A stretch of 64,000 nucleotides of DNA from Photobacterium gaetbulicola Gung47 (lineage in GTDB: Bacteria > Pseudomonadota > Gammaproteobacteria > Enterobacterales > Vibrionaceae): the NCBI GenBank assembly GCA_000940995.1, contig CP005973.1, forward strand, positions 1,488,001 through 1,552,000, given 5' to 3'. Positions within the stretch are counted from its first letter, which is position 1; every line of letters begins with the position of its first letter. A program made the position numbers and the translations under genes. This document shows, piece by piece, positions 17,783 through 26,471 of this stretch. The notes under the pieces are model-generated. The model was not told the origin of the DNA. It worked only from the letters and a program-made list of their open reading frames with translations, and did not search any database.

Positions 17783-17817
17783 CCAAGGCTTTTGCAATAC
17801 TCTTTGGCATTTTTTTT
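17783..17817 (+). terminator. Possible terminator after the tiny ORFs
   Basis: CCAAGG (17783-17788) pairs with CTTTGG (17802-17807), including one G-U pair, and is followed by CA and then T residues at 17810-17817. The stem is short, so termination may be weak. Confidence 0.4.
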
Positions 17818-18065
17818 GTGATAGATATCATCTATTTTCGACAATACTTACATATTGTTCAAAATAAACCATTATAGGATATTGATTTAACTAGCTAAAA
17901 TATAACTCTGTCAATATATATCCCCTCCAAACGTATGGTTTCCAAATCAAGAAATTCATGCACTAATCAGCAGCAAAACCACACCACTAACACCGCAAAA
18001 ACATGATATTGACAAAACCACAACAACCAATAGAATGGCATAATAGTCTACGCGGAGAGGTTACC

Positions 18066-18509
18066 ATGGGCATGCACACTATAACCTTAGAAAAAACCGC
18101 AAAAGTACCAAAGAAAGTTCTATTTCAGCTACTTACTGACCACGACAAACTGGGTCGCTTCTTTGATGGTCAATACAGCCTAATAAAAAAGGGCAAGCCA
18201 GAAAGCAACGGCATCGGCGCAATCAGAGAAGTATCAACCGGCTTATTTACCGTTCAAGAGCAAGTTATTGATTACAAAGAAAATGAGCACCTTCATTACA
18301 AAATCATCCAAGGCGCCCCCGTGGATGAGCATGGAGGTTGGATCAAGTTCAATTCCCTGAATGCTCATGACAGCATGATCCACTACCGAGTGAAGTTCAC
18401 CCCAAAAGTGAAAGGCACGGGTTGGATTATGAAGTACCTATTTGAAAAACAATTAAAAAAAGCATTAGACAATTTAGCTACCTACAGTGAAGAACACTGG
18501 CAGCCTTAA
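18066..18509 (+). CDS. SRPBCC (START/polyketide cyclase-like) family protein
   Basis: Cytosolic protein of 147 residues with the helix-grip fold pattern: opening strand HTITLEKTAKVPKKVLFQLL, a helix with TDHDKLGRFF, and the closing helix YLFEKQLKKALDNLATYSEE. Such proteins bind small hydrophobic ligands or lipids; the ligand cannot be read from sequence. The start at 18066 is chosen because GGAGAGG precedes it by 5 nt; an upstream ATG at 18003 lacks this. Monocistronic. Confidence 0.8.
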   Translation: MGMHTITLEKTAKVPKKVLFQLLTDHDKLGRFFDGQYSLIKKGKPESNGIGAIREVSTGLFTVQEQVIDYKENEHLHYKIIQGAPVDEHGGWIKFNSLNAHDSMIHYRVKFTPKVKGTGWIMKYLFEKQLKKALDNLATYSEEHWQP

Positions 18510-18649
18510 TACTATCCTTCCAAATCACTGAATTATCACACTAATGCTCTAATTGTTTCATATTTATCCTCTAATTTGATCCAGTCGCTATTCATCAGAG
18601 CCTATAAGGGCTTTACTAATAGCACCAGTAGCCACCAAAGAGGATTACT

Positions 18650-19201
18650 ATGCCACACCAACCATTACTAACGACGAAACGCTTGCTCCTACGTCCACTA
18701 CAGCTGTCTGACGCCAAGCGGGTACAGGCACTCGCTGGCGAAGCGCAGGTAGCCAACGGTACGCTTAACATTCCCCATCCGTACACCGATGGTGTCGCCG
18801 GCCAATGGATAGGAAAGCATCTCGCAGGCTGGCATCAGGGTCAGTCCGCCATCTATGCCATTACCCTGAAGTCGTCCCAACAATTAATCGGCTGTATCGG
18901 CCTTCACAACATTCAAAATGATAAAGCTCAGCTTGGCTATTGGATTGGGGTTCCTTACTGGGGACAAGGCTTCTGTACCGAAGCAGCAGAACGCATTGTC
19001 GAATTTGGCTTCAAACGGTTAAAACTGGATACTATCTATGGCCAGCACTTCAGCCGCGAAACCAATCCTGGGAAAGTCATGCAAAAAATCGGCATGAAGC
19101 ATGTCATGACCAAAAACGACGCCGTCAGGGTAAACATGATCACCGAGAATATGGAGTACTACGAAATTCAATCCCCCCAAGCACTTCCTGTTGTTAGCTA
19201 A
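18650..19201 (+). CDS. GNAT acetyltransferase, RimJ/RimL-like
   Basis: Acetyltransf_3-type N-acetyltransferase of 183 residues. The opening LLTTKRLLLRPLQLSDAKRV and the acetyl-CoA-binding region GYWIGVPYWGQGFCTEAAER (Q/R-x-x-G-x-G/A pattern altered to the RimJ style) fit ribosomal-protein alanine acetyltransferase relatives. The substrate is unknown; homologues acetylate N-termini or small amines. AGAGGATT lies upstream of the ATG. It is convergent with another GNAT gene only 22 nt away. Confidence 0.88.
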   Translation: MPHQPLLTTKRLLLRPLQLSDAKRVQALAGEAQVANGTLNIPHPYTDGVAGQWIGKHLAGWHQGQSAIYAITLKSSQQLIGCIGLHNIQNDKAQLGYWIGVPYWGQGFCTEAAERIVEFGFKRLKLDTIYGQHFSRETNPGKVMQKIGMKHVMTKNDAVRVNMITENMEYYEIQSPQALPVVS

Positions 19202-19223
19202 GTACTGGCTTTCCCGTAACGCG

Positions 19224-19715
19224 TCACACCCGCAGCCTTGCCATATGGTAAACATCAACGTATTCGCCATTACGCAAGGCGTAGTTCCTCGCAGTCCCTT
19301 CGATAACAAACCCTAGTTTCTCATAAAGCGAGACTGCACGGGCATTGTCCGTATATACCGTAAGCTCGATACGGGTGATCCCTACCCAGTTCTCAGCCAA
19401 ATCAATCAACTCCGATAGCAGTGCACTACCCACCCCTTTGCCCTGGTGATCGTCATGTACCGCCATACCAAGGCTTGCAACGTGGCGCCGTCGAGGGTTT
19501 TGCTCAACCACCATCCCTGCCTGGCCGACAACCCTGCCATCCATTTCAGCAAGCAGGCTATACACATTTGAAGGTAGGTTCTCTAGGCGCCGCTCCCATA
19601 ACTCAATAGACGGATGAGGCAACTGCAATGTACCGCTGTAAGCATTACGCCCTGCGAATAAATCACGAATGGCTGGGATATCTTCCTTCTCAACATGCCT
19701 AATAGTAATTGGCAT
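19224..19715 (-). CDS. aaaT: L-amino acid N-acetyltransferase, AaaT/YhhY-like
   Basis: GNAT enzyme of 163 residues strongly resembling E. coli YhhY/AaaT, which N-acetylates free phenylalanine and methionine. Shared blocks include GTLQLPHPS, QNPRRRHVASLG, the CoA loop DDHQGKGVGSALL, ITRIELTVYTDNARA and the C-terminal YALRNGEYVD. The ATG at 19715 is chosen because AAGGAG lies 8 nt upstream; two residues earlier another ATG is too close to that site. Monocistronic on the minus strand. Confidence 0.88.
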   Translation of the reverse strand: MPITIRHVEKEDIPAIRDLFAGRNAYSGTLQLPHPSIELWERRLENLPSNVYSLLAEMDGRVVGQAGMVVEQNPRRRHVASLGMAVHDDHQGKGVGSALLSELIDLAENWVGITRIELTVYTDNARAVSLYEKLGFVIEGTARNYALRNGEYVDVYHMARLRV

Positions 19716-20324
19716 AGGCATACTCCTTTTGTGCTGAATACCAGCTTTTAAAACAACACATAAAACAATGAAATACAATGATTTTATAGAAAACCTCCGT
19801 AAATATTACTATCAGCCACGCAGGCTGCGTACCTCACCGTGTCTATGAGATAAATATAGTCAAATAGCTTCTTTATAAAATTCAGCTAATTTGAGATTAT
19901 TTTATAATTGAAATATTTGACTGATCTTATTCTTTTCTCAGGCAGTAATAGAAATAAACTCTGTCCAGAACGGGATTGAAAAATGGCGATATTTAATTGT
20001 TTTTTCTTTAAATCTCATAACCATAGCTTAAAACACCACAAATTTTGTGCCTTTTTATGAAATCCACTAGCTATACTGAAAATGAGGTTAATAGGCCTGT
20101 TCGCATAAGAGAAACAAAATTACTTTTGCAACAAGCCACATTTAATGCTCATGGGAAAACATGGTTAATAGTTAAACCACTGAATCTTAAGTGGATAAAA
20201 AAAACAATAAATCTGATGAAAGATACGATTTAAAGGCGGGTCTTATAGGTTGAACGTGAACTTAAATGCTAATAAGTACACAAACAACAATATGGCCAAA
20301 GCCATAGAAAACGAGGTGAAGATT
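19716..20324. other. Intergenic region
   Basis: AT-rich stretch of about 600 bases. It contains promoters for the acetyltransferase (-) and for the small secreted protein (+). A 58-codon frame from ATG 20057 to 20233 is lysine-rich, has no ribosome-binding site and matches nothing known. I see no RNA gene. Confidence 0.4.
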
Positions 20325-20633
20325 ATGTCTAGCTTGAAAGTACTAACTGCAACTGCTGTGATTGTAATGTCTTCTTCAGCCTTTGCTGATATCCGTGTGG
20401 CAGATACCCACAACGGTGCATGGGTCACTGTAACTGAGAATGGTCAGCCGGCAGCCAACGCGACCGTATCGGTTGCCAACGTACCTCAACAACGCCAAAG
20501 CTATAAAACCGATGAAAATGGTCGGGTTTTCATTCCATTGACTCTGGAAAACTCTCGCTCCATCAAATATAAAGCAACTACCGAGGGTGGTAAACAGTCA
20601 TCCCGATTTGCATTCCACTCTACTAACAAATAG
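20325..20633 (+). CDS. Small secreted protein with an Ig/CarboxypepD-like strand pattern
   Basis: Exported protein of 102 residues. GAGGTGA precedes the ATG at 20325, and the signal peptide ends at SSSAFADI. The mature part reads as short beta strands: GAWVTVTENGQPAANATVSV, then SYKTDENGRVFIPLTL. This is the pattern of carboxypeptidase-regulatory-like or Ig-like beta sandwiches that carry a D/N-x-N-G turn. Function is unknown; periplasmic or surface location is expected. A bidirectional terminator follows at 20654-20677. Confidence 0.78.
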   Translation: MSSLKVLTATAVIVMSSSAFADIRVADTHNGAWVTVTENGQPAANATVSVANVPQQRQSYKTDENGRVFIPLTLENSRSIKYKATTEGGKQSSRFAFHSTNK

Positions 20634-20653
20634 CTGATGGCAACCTGTTGTGC

Positions 20654-20677
20654 AAAAGTCCTCTTAGGAGGGCTTTT
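20654..20677 (+). terminator. Rho-independent terminator
   Basis: 10-bp stem AAAAGTCCTC/GAGGGCTTTT with one G-T pair and a 4-nt loop, followed by CGTTTTG. It ends the small secreted protein gene and may also act on the convergent gene. Confidence 0.8.
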
Positions 20678-20724
20678 CGTTTTGTGACCACCAGCACAAA
20701 AACCTTCGGACAGCAAAGCCAGCA

Positions 20725-21276
20725 TTAACTGTCCTTGCTCCAATTTAAATCCCGAGCCAACACCAGTGCTAGACCGAGCATCTGGAGGAACAACGCCAAA
20801 CTCCTCAGTCGAGAGACTGCCTCAGTTTTCTTCGCGTTCTCACCAATCAATGCTTGATTAGTCAGATACAAATTATTGATTTTCTCTCTGTGCTCATCCT
20901 GAACGACATCTAGCGCCGCCATCAGAGCGGGTACCCCTTTAATATCAGGGACTATGGAGGCATCCGGTAACCAATAAGCCATATCACGTGCAAGGTGTGC
21001 CGCTATCTCTTCGGGGACAGAGGCACCCACAATTTCGGCGGCATTCAGAACCTCCAATAGGTGCTCTCGCTTGCGCTCAACGGTTTCCAGCTGCTGCCAA
21101 GTCAACTGGATCAGCTTATCATTATTTTGTTGGAGCTGGGCAATCTCATTTGTCTGACGGTTTAAATCATCGATATAGAAATTGGTCAACAGCGCCGAGA
21201 CAATATTGAACAATAGCCCCACCGCGACAAGCGTCCACGTAGGCACCCGCCACTTTTTAAATGAAATCTGTCCCAT
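20725..21276 (-). CDS. Two-helix membrane protein with central coiled coil
   Basis: Protein of 183 residues. One membrane helix near the N-terminus (WTLVAVGLLFNIVSALLTNF) is followed by a heptad-rich charged region (about 40-75) and a periplasmic-looking middle segment. A second helix near the C-terminus (LALFLQMLGLALVLARDL) closes it. No enzymatic motif is visible and I do not recognise the family. It is divergent from ovoA, with about 200 nt between the starts. It could be a membrane sensor or scaffold; that is inference only. Confidence 0.7.
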   Translation of the reverse strand: MGQISFKKWRVPTWTLVAVGLLFNIVSALLTNFYIDDLNRQTNEIAQLQQNNDKLIQLTWQQLETVERKREHLLEVLNAAEIVGASVPEEIAAHLARDMAYWLPDASIVPDIKGVPALMAALDVVQDEHREKINNLYLTNQALIGENAKKTEAVSRLRSLALFLQMLGLALVLARDLNWSKDS

Positions 21277-21478
21277 TCATTGTTCCATTTCATCGATAAA
21301 ACAGTTAGCACCTGAAATTATGGCAAACATATTGATACTTTTATGCCAGAAAAATAAAACCAGTATTTCTTGTTGTGACAACTCTTTCTATTGCCAAATT
21401 TTTGTTTGATGACAGCGGATTTCATTGTCTATCCTTTAATTTCAAGCTGTCGAGAAAAACAAAAAGGAAAGCGATTCA

Positions 21479-23599
21479 ATGGATAAGGTTCCAATGTATG
21501 CGACTCGTACCGTTCCTCTTACAGGCCATGACATCGAACAAAAGCGCCAAGAGCTAAAACTGGCCTTTAATCACACCTGGGACCTCTATGAATCTCTTTT
21601 CAGTGTGATTAACAATGACCAGGCTTATTTTGTCAAAGCTGAGCCCCTCCGCCATCCGTTGATCTTCTATTTTGGCCATACGGCCACCTTCTACATCAAC
21701 AAGCTCAAGCTGGGAAAATTCATAGAGCGCAGAGTCAATCCGCATTTTGAATCCATGTTTGCCATTGGAGTGGACGAAATGTCATGGGACGATCTGGACG
21801 AGACCCATTATCAGTGGCCTAGCGTGGATGATGTCAAACAATACCGCAATAACGTGAAAAGCCTCGTCAATAGCGTTATTGATGAGCTTCCGTTATCGCT
21901 GCCGATCAGCGAAGAGGATCCAGCCTGGATCATCCTGATGGGAATCGAACACGAGCGCATCCACCTTGAAACCTCGTCGGTGATCATTCGCCAGTTGCCC
22001 CTTGCCGATGTCACACCTTCCCCTTTCTGGCCAGCTTGTACCGATACCAATGCCGCCCCCGACAATCGCTTACTGAGTGTCGCCGGCGGCCATATCTCCC
22101 TTGGCAAAACCGATGAGGAAAACACCTACGGCTGGGATAACGAATACGGCAGCCAAACCTACCAGGTATCTGACTTTAAGGCCTCGAAATATCTGGTATC
22201 CAACCAAGAGTTTCTCGCCTTTGTAAAAGCCGATGGCTACCGCCACCCGCGCTATTGGAATGATGAAGGCAAGGCATGGCTTGCCTTTACCCAAGCAACC
22301 ATGCCACGCTTCTGGCGTAAAAAAGATGGTCAATGGTTACAGCGCAACCTCACGCAAGAAATACCTTTGCCCCTAAACTGGCCTGTCGAGGTCAACCAAC
22401 TAGAAGCCAAGGCATTTTGTAACTGGAAAGCGGAGCAAAGCCAGCGCCCCATCCGGCTGTTAACAGAGGCTGAGTGGTATCTGCTGAGACAGAACATCGA
22501 AACAGATTCCCCGCATTGGGAAGAGGCCCCGGGTAATATCGAACTTGGCTATTATGCCTCATCCTGCCCTGTCGACCGGTTCGATCACGAAGGGTTTTGT
22601 GACATCATCGGTAACGTCTGGCAATGGACTGAAACCAGCATTGATGGCTTCCAGGGGTTCAAGGTGCACCCGCTGTATGATGATTTTTCCACCCCTACAT
22701 TTGATGGCAAGCATAACCTGATCAAGGGCGGCTCCTGGATATCTACCGGCAATGAATCTATCAAAGCCTCAAGGTATGCATTCCGTCGCCATTTCTACCA
22801 GCATGCTGGATTCCGGTATGTCGAATCCCACCAGGCTCCCGAGACAATGGCCAGCTTGAATATCTATGAAACCGACGAACTGATTTCACAATACTTGGAA
22901 TTTCACTATGGTCCTGAGTACTTTGCAGTACCAAACTTCTGCATTCATGGCGTACAAGCCTGCTTACGGGAGATTCAACTCACCCAGCACCATCGCGCAC
23001 TAGACATTGGTTGCTCGGTCGGACGAGCATCCTTCGAGCTTGCCAAAACATTCGACCATGTCGACGGCATTGATTTTTCAGCACGTTTTATTCAGCAAGC
23101 CTACTCGCTCACCGAGCAAGGGGAAAAGCGCTACACCATCAGAACAGAAGGTGATTTGGTCGAGTTCAAATGTGTGACTCTGGCCGAGCTTGGTTACCAG
23201 GATATCGCCAACAAAATCAATTTTGTCCAAGGGGATGCCTGCAACCTCAAGCCGCAGTTCGGCCAGTACGACTTAATCTACGCGTCGAACCTCATTGACC
23301 GTCTGACTAATCCCAAACAGTTTCTCAGTACCATCCACCAGCGGCTAAACCCTGGCGGCTATCTCGTCATCGCCTCGCCATACACCTGGCTCGAAGAGTA
23401 TACCGACAAGGCCAATTGGCTCGGCGGCATCAAAGTTAACGGCGAGAACTTCACCACCCTTGACGGGCTAACCGAAACCCTCATTCCCCATTTCGAGCTT
23501 GTCGCCGTGAAGGAAATTCCCTTCGTGATCCGAGAAACCAAACGCAAGTTCCAGCACAGCCTGTCGGAGATGACGATTTGGCGTCACCGATCGACATGA
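21479..23599 (+). CDS. ovoA: 5-histidylcysteine sulfoxide synthase / methyltransferase OvoA
   Basis: Bifunctional ovothiol A enzyme of 706 residues. The N-terminal DinB-like iron domain holds a His at about 66 (FYFGHTATFY) and the H-x3-H pair in GIEHERIHLE (about 158-162). A formylglycine-generating-enzyme/sulfatase-modifying domain follows, with DIIGNVWQWTE and IKGGSW. The C-terminal SAM methyltransferase has the motif RALDIGCSVGRASFELA (about 504-520). It joins cysteine to C5 of histidine with oxygen, then N-methylates the product; a separate OvoB lyase is expected elsewhere in the genome. AAGGAAA precedes the ATG. Single-gene unit. Confidence 0.95.
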   Translation: MDKVPMYATRTVPLTGHDIEQKRQELKLAFNHTWDLYESLFSVINNDQAYFVKAEPLRHPLIFYFGHTATFYINKLKLGKFIERRVNPHFESMFAIGVDEMSWDDLDETHYQWPSVDDVKQYRNNVKSLVNSVIDELPLSLPISEEDPAWIILMGIEHERIHLETSSVIIRQLPLADVTPSPFWPACTDTNAAPDNRLLSVAGGHISLGKTDEENTYGWDNEYGSQTYQVSDFKASKYLVSNQEFLAFVKADGYRHPRYWNDEGKAWLAFTQATMPRFWRKKDGQWLQRNLTQEIPLPLNWPVEVNQLEAKAFCNWKAEQSQRPIRLLTEAEWYLLRQNIETDSPHWEEAPGNIELGYYASSCPVDRFDHEGFCDIIGNVWQWTETSIDGFQGFKVHPLYDDFSTPTFDGKHNLIKGGSWISTGNESIKASRYAFRRHFYQHAGFRYVESHQAPETMASLNIYETDELISQYLEFHYGPEYFAVPNFCIHGVQACLREIQLTQHHRALDIGCSVGRASFELAKTFDHVDGIDFSARFIQQAYSLTEQGEKRYTIRTEGDLVEFKCVTLAELGYQDIANKINFVQGDACNLKPQFGQYDLIYASNLIDRLTNPKQFLSTIHQRLNPGGYLVIASPYTWLEEYTDKANWLGGIKVNGENFTTLDGLTETLIPHFELVAVKEIPFVIRETKRKFQHSLSEMTIWRHRST

Positions 23600-23745
23600 G
23601 GTAATGAACCTATGCTCATGGATAACCGCTGAGTTAGCTTTGAGCATTAATACTATAGTGCCCAACTGTCACGAAATGATAATTCCGAGAATTTAGAGAG
23701 TTGTAAAATCTTGCGAATTTTAATTAGATGACAAGAGCACCACAA

Positions 23746-24918
23746 ATGAACACCAATTTAACAAAAATATGCCTGTTATCATCGTCGCTGTTTGCCATCA
23801 CCCCGTCTTTGGGCGGAGATTTTGGTGGGCCTGGCGCAGTTGAGAACAGGCTGGAGGAAAGCTCTGCAAACTTTGGCCTTGAGTACATTGCGCTTGGCGT
23901 AATATCGCCTTATGGCGCAAGCGGCAATAATGTGAATCGAGCATCTGGCGTAGTGCAGCTGTACGGTGAATGGAATCCATTTAGTACAAATGGCGGACTT
24001 ATTTTTAAGGTTGGCCATCGCCACCGCTATACTGACACGCCGGTTGCTGATATTGCTTTTGCAGATGATGTGACTGGCGGCCCCGAAGGGATCGGTTATG
24101 TTGGCTCGATTGGATCTATCTATACGGATGTCGGGTTTCTGGTCTCTAACCTGCATTGGAGGCAAAGGTTTAACGGCGGTAGGACCTCTGTCAAGCTTGG
24201 CTGGCAAGACGTTACTGATTTCGTTGATGCTTATGCCTTGGCAAACCCTGTCGACGGCTTTAACAACCTTGCATTCTCTACCGGTTCTGGGGCTATGGGG
24301 ATTCCAGACGAAGGTGTATTGGCATTATCAGCAGGCCACATGGTTACGGATAACGTTTATATCGTTGGCTCCATCGCCGATGCAAATGGCAAGTCAGAAG
24401 ACATTTTTGATGGCTTCAATACTGCATTCAACGACGGCGCATACTTTTCAACGCTCGAAATAGGGTTGACTGTTTCACAAGACCGGATCTATACCGATAA
24501 TGTTCATATCACAGTTTGGGATTTCGGAAAGGATACACGGCATAGCAATGCAACCGGTGAAGGCGGGAAAGGGGTCAACTTCTCCGCAAGCTGGTTTGCA
24601 ACCGATAATATAATGCCATTTATCAGAGGCGGATTTTCCGATGGTGATGTTGCAATGTATGATAAATCTATCAGCATGGGGGTTGGCTACTTTGGGCTTG
24701 GTAAACCTGAAAACACCCTTGGGTTAGCCGTGAACTGGGCAGAAACAAATGGTGTTGCTTTTGGCGGAGATGAACAATTCACCGCAGAGCTATATTACAA
24801 CATGCAGGTGGGTAAGCATTTGCAAATTACACCAGATATCCAATACATCAATAAGCCAGCGGCATCCAGTGAGGACAACACTCTCGTGTTAGGATTAAGA
24901 GCGCGACTTTTCCTCTAG
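23746..24918 (+). CDS. Outer-membrane carbohydrate porin, OprB-like
   Basis: Exported barrel of 390 residues. The signal peptide (MNTNLTKICLLSSSLFAITPS) is followed by strands rich in glycine and aromatic residues, such as GLIFKVGHRHRY and VHITVWDFGKDTRHS. The C-terminus is LVLGLRARLFL. The spacing and the DFG/W patterns fit the OprB carbohydrate-selective porin family. The start at 23746 is preferred over 23728, since the signal peptide begins there. The substrate is not evident because no sugar genes are adjacent. Confidence 0.8.
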   Translation: MNTNLTKICLLSSSLFAITPSLGGDFGGPGAVENRLEESSANFGLEYIALGVISPYGASGNNVNRASGVVQLYGEWNPFSTNGGLIFKVGHRHRYTDTPVADIAFADDVTGGPEGIGYVGSIGSIYTDVGFLVSNLHWRQRFNGGRTSVKLGWQDVTDFVDAYALANPVDGFNNLAFSTGSGAMGIPDEGVLALSAGHMVTDNVYIVGSIADANGKSEDIFDGFNTAFNDGAYFSTLEIGLTVSQDRIYTDNVHITVWDFGKDTRHSNATGEGGKGVNFSASWFATDNIMPFIRGGFSDGDVAMYDKSISMGVGYFGLGKPENTLGLAVNWAETNGVAFGGDEQFTAELYYNMQVGKHLQITPDIQYINKPAASSEDNTLVLGLRARLFL

Positions 24919-24963
24919 CTAAAATTGATGCATCCAGCCCTGCGAAAGAAGAAACCATTGACA

Positions 24964-24985
24964 AACGGGGTGATATAGCCCCGTT
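24964..24985 (+). terminator. Weak terminator hairpin
   Basis: AACGGGG (24964-24970) pairs with CCCCGTT (24979-24985), about 45 nt after the porin stop. The T tract is poor, so termination may be incomplete or factor-assisted. Confidence 0.4.
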
Positions 24986-25067
24986 CAATCGTCCCTTTTG
25001 CAACTTGAAGTCACTTGGGTATATGTTATGTTGTGCACATCTAGCCAACATTAAAGTCATATCAGCC

Positions 25068-25373
25068 GTGAAAACCCCTTGCGTAGCAAAATGTAAAAAC
25101 AATGACGGCATCTGTAGCGGATGCCACCGAACGATGCCTGAACTAGCCGCGTGGCCCGCCATGAGTGATTCTGAGCAACAGCAAAAAATTGATGAGATCC
25201 AAGGACAGCAGTCCACACACACCTGCAGCCAATGCGGCAAACCGGCTTACTGTGAGATCAGTGCCGGCAAAGACACCTGCTGGTGCTTCGAGCTAGCCAA
25301 GCGGGATACCTCTGGGCTCCCGCCGGGCACTTGCCTATGTCGTCAATGTTTAGAGAAGCTACCACCTCGCTAA
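25068..25373 (+). CDS. DUF1289 plus cysteine-rich CWC protein
   Basis: Small cytosolic protein of 101 residues from GTG 25068; a longer frame to TTG 25005 exists, but DUF1289 proteins normally begin just before the PCVxxC motif. The N-terminal domain reads PCVAKCKNNDGICSGCHRT with four cysteines (DUF1289). The C-terminal domain has CSQCGKPAYCE, CWCFEL and CLCRQCLEKLP (cysteine-rich CWC). Both look like small zinc or iron-sulfur-binding modules. Function is unknown. Confidence 0.8.
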   Translation: MKTPCVAKCKNNDGICSGCHRTMPELAAWPAMSDSEQQQKIDEIQGQQSTHTCSQCGKPAYCEISAGKDTCWCFELAKRDTSGLPPGTCLCRQCLEKLPPR

Positions 25374-25507
25374 ACATCCACACCACCAATAAATCACCAC
25401 AATTCATTCACCAACAAAATGAACAATAAAAACATAAGCTTAATTGTTAGCTTGTTTTTAATGAACAGTGTATTATAATTCATTCGAACCAAATTTGGCA
25501 TACTGAA

Positions 25508-25840
25508 ATGACTGTAGTAAGAGTATTGTTTTGTCTTATATCTGCTCTCATCCCTTTGGTTGCAACAGCAAGCAACGTGCTGCCCGACAATGAACGGATC
25601 TGTATGAGAAAGATGGAAACCTTACTCAGCCAGCAGCAAATACTGTTCAGCGATAGCCAAGCCCCCCCCGAAGTTCGGCGGCTAGCAGAGAGAGCAATTG
25701 ATACTAGTCGCGAGGCATTTGCATTGCACGGCAGCTATTGCGATGCACAACGAGCACTGAAGCAGTTTGAAGTAGACAAGGACAGTGGCTTCCACTACAA
25801 ACAAGGCGAAGTCAACTTTTTTGGCCGGGGCCACTATTGA
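25508..25840 (+). CDS. Periplasmic protein of unknown function
   Basis: Exported protein of 110 residues with a clear signal peptide (MTVVRVLFCLISALIPLVAT, cleavage near TAS). The mature part is mostly helical and charged, with two cysteines (ICMRKM and YCDAQR) that could form a disulfide, and ends in an aromatic/glycine-rich tail (FFGRGHY). I do not recognise a family. Monocistronic. Confidence 0.65.
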   Translation: MTVVRVLFCLISALIPLVATASNVLPDNERICMRKMETLLSQQQILFSDSQAPPEVRRLAERAIDTSREAFALHGSYCDAQRALKQFEVDKDSGFHYKQGEVNFFGRGHY

Positions 25841-25944
25841 TAGTTCTAGGTAACTGGTTGGCAGTGCTACTATTATTCAAAACAACTTTTCAACAATTTG
25901 GTTGATTGTAAGCCCAAGCAAGGCAAACCTTTGAGGTAATGTAT

Positions 25945-26391
25945 ATGAACAAGTGGCTACTGATTTTGGCACCCCTATTCTTTCTTCTCACAGGTTGTGA
26001 CACTAAGTTAGAAACGGGTTTTTCGGCCCAGAACCTTCAACAAAGCTGGGTACTGACAAAAGTCGACGGTAAAGATATCACCATTACCGAACCTCGCACG
26101 GTGCCGGGAATGGCCATCGATGCTGATCTCAAGGTATCCGGTTTCGGCGGATGCAATCGGTTCTTTGGCCAAATTGAACTGGCTGATGCAAATAGAATTC
26201 GCCTGACCGGCATGGGATCGACCAAAATGGCCTGCATTCAAGATGATCAGGCAACAATCGAAGCCATCATGACGCAATCGCTTCAAGAGTGGAATAATGC
26301 TGCTTTGGAGAACGATACTCTTACCCTGACCTCAGAGCAGCATATTCTAACTTTCACACCTGAAAAAGTGGCTGACGAAGACGGCCAGTAA
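25945..26391 (+). CDS. META-domain (HslJ-like) lipoprotein
   Basis: Lipoprotein of 148 residues with lipobox LTGC at about 15-18. A META domain follows, with the typical SWVLTKVDGKDI start, the GFGGCNRFFGQIEL block and STKMACIQDDQATIEAIM. E. coli HslJ, of this family, is a heat-inducible protein linked to novobiocin resistance. The ATG at 25945 is preferred because GAGG is about 8 nt upstream; ATG 25939 is too close. A strong terminator follows. Confidence 0.9.
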   Translation: MNKWLLILAPLFFLLTGCDTKLETGFSAQNLQQSWVLTKVDGKDITITEPRTVPGMAIDADLKVSGFGGCNRFFGQIELADANRIRLTGMGSTKMACIQDDQATIEAIMTQSLQEWNNAALENDTLTLTSEQHILTFTPEKVADEDGQ

Positions 26392-26418
26392 GTGCCAACC
26401 CACTTGAATGCTACCCCT

Positions 26419-26447
26419 CGCGCAGCCTCTCTGGCTGCGCGTCGTTT
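26419..26447 (+). terminator. Rho-independent terminator
   Basis: 9-bp stem CGCGCAGCC/GGCTGCGCG (26419-26427 and 26433-26441) with a 5-nt loop, followed by TCGTTTT. It ends the META lipoprotein transcript. Confidence 0.85.
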
Positions 26448-26471
26448 TAGATGACCGAGTTACGCCTAGTT

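Larger units (their letters stand above)
16833..18065. other. Gene-poor region of about 1.2 kb
   Basis: AT-rich, without a recognisable conserved protein. It holds the aapJ promoter side (16833-16960), a 66-codon frame (16961-17161, no good ribosome-binding site), a GCCAGAA/TTCTGGC hairpin (17284-17315), and two tiny ORFs with good ribosome-binding sites followed by a terminator (17641-17817, listed separately). It may be a degraded locus or carry small RNAs. Confidence 0.4.

Noticed and set aside
20057..20233. 58-codon lysine-rich frame
   Set aside because: No ribosome-binding site, composition expected of AT-rich intergenic DNA, and no family match.
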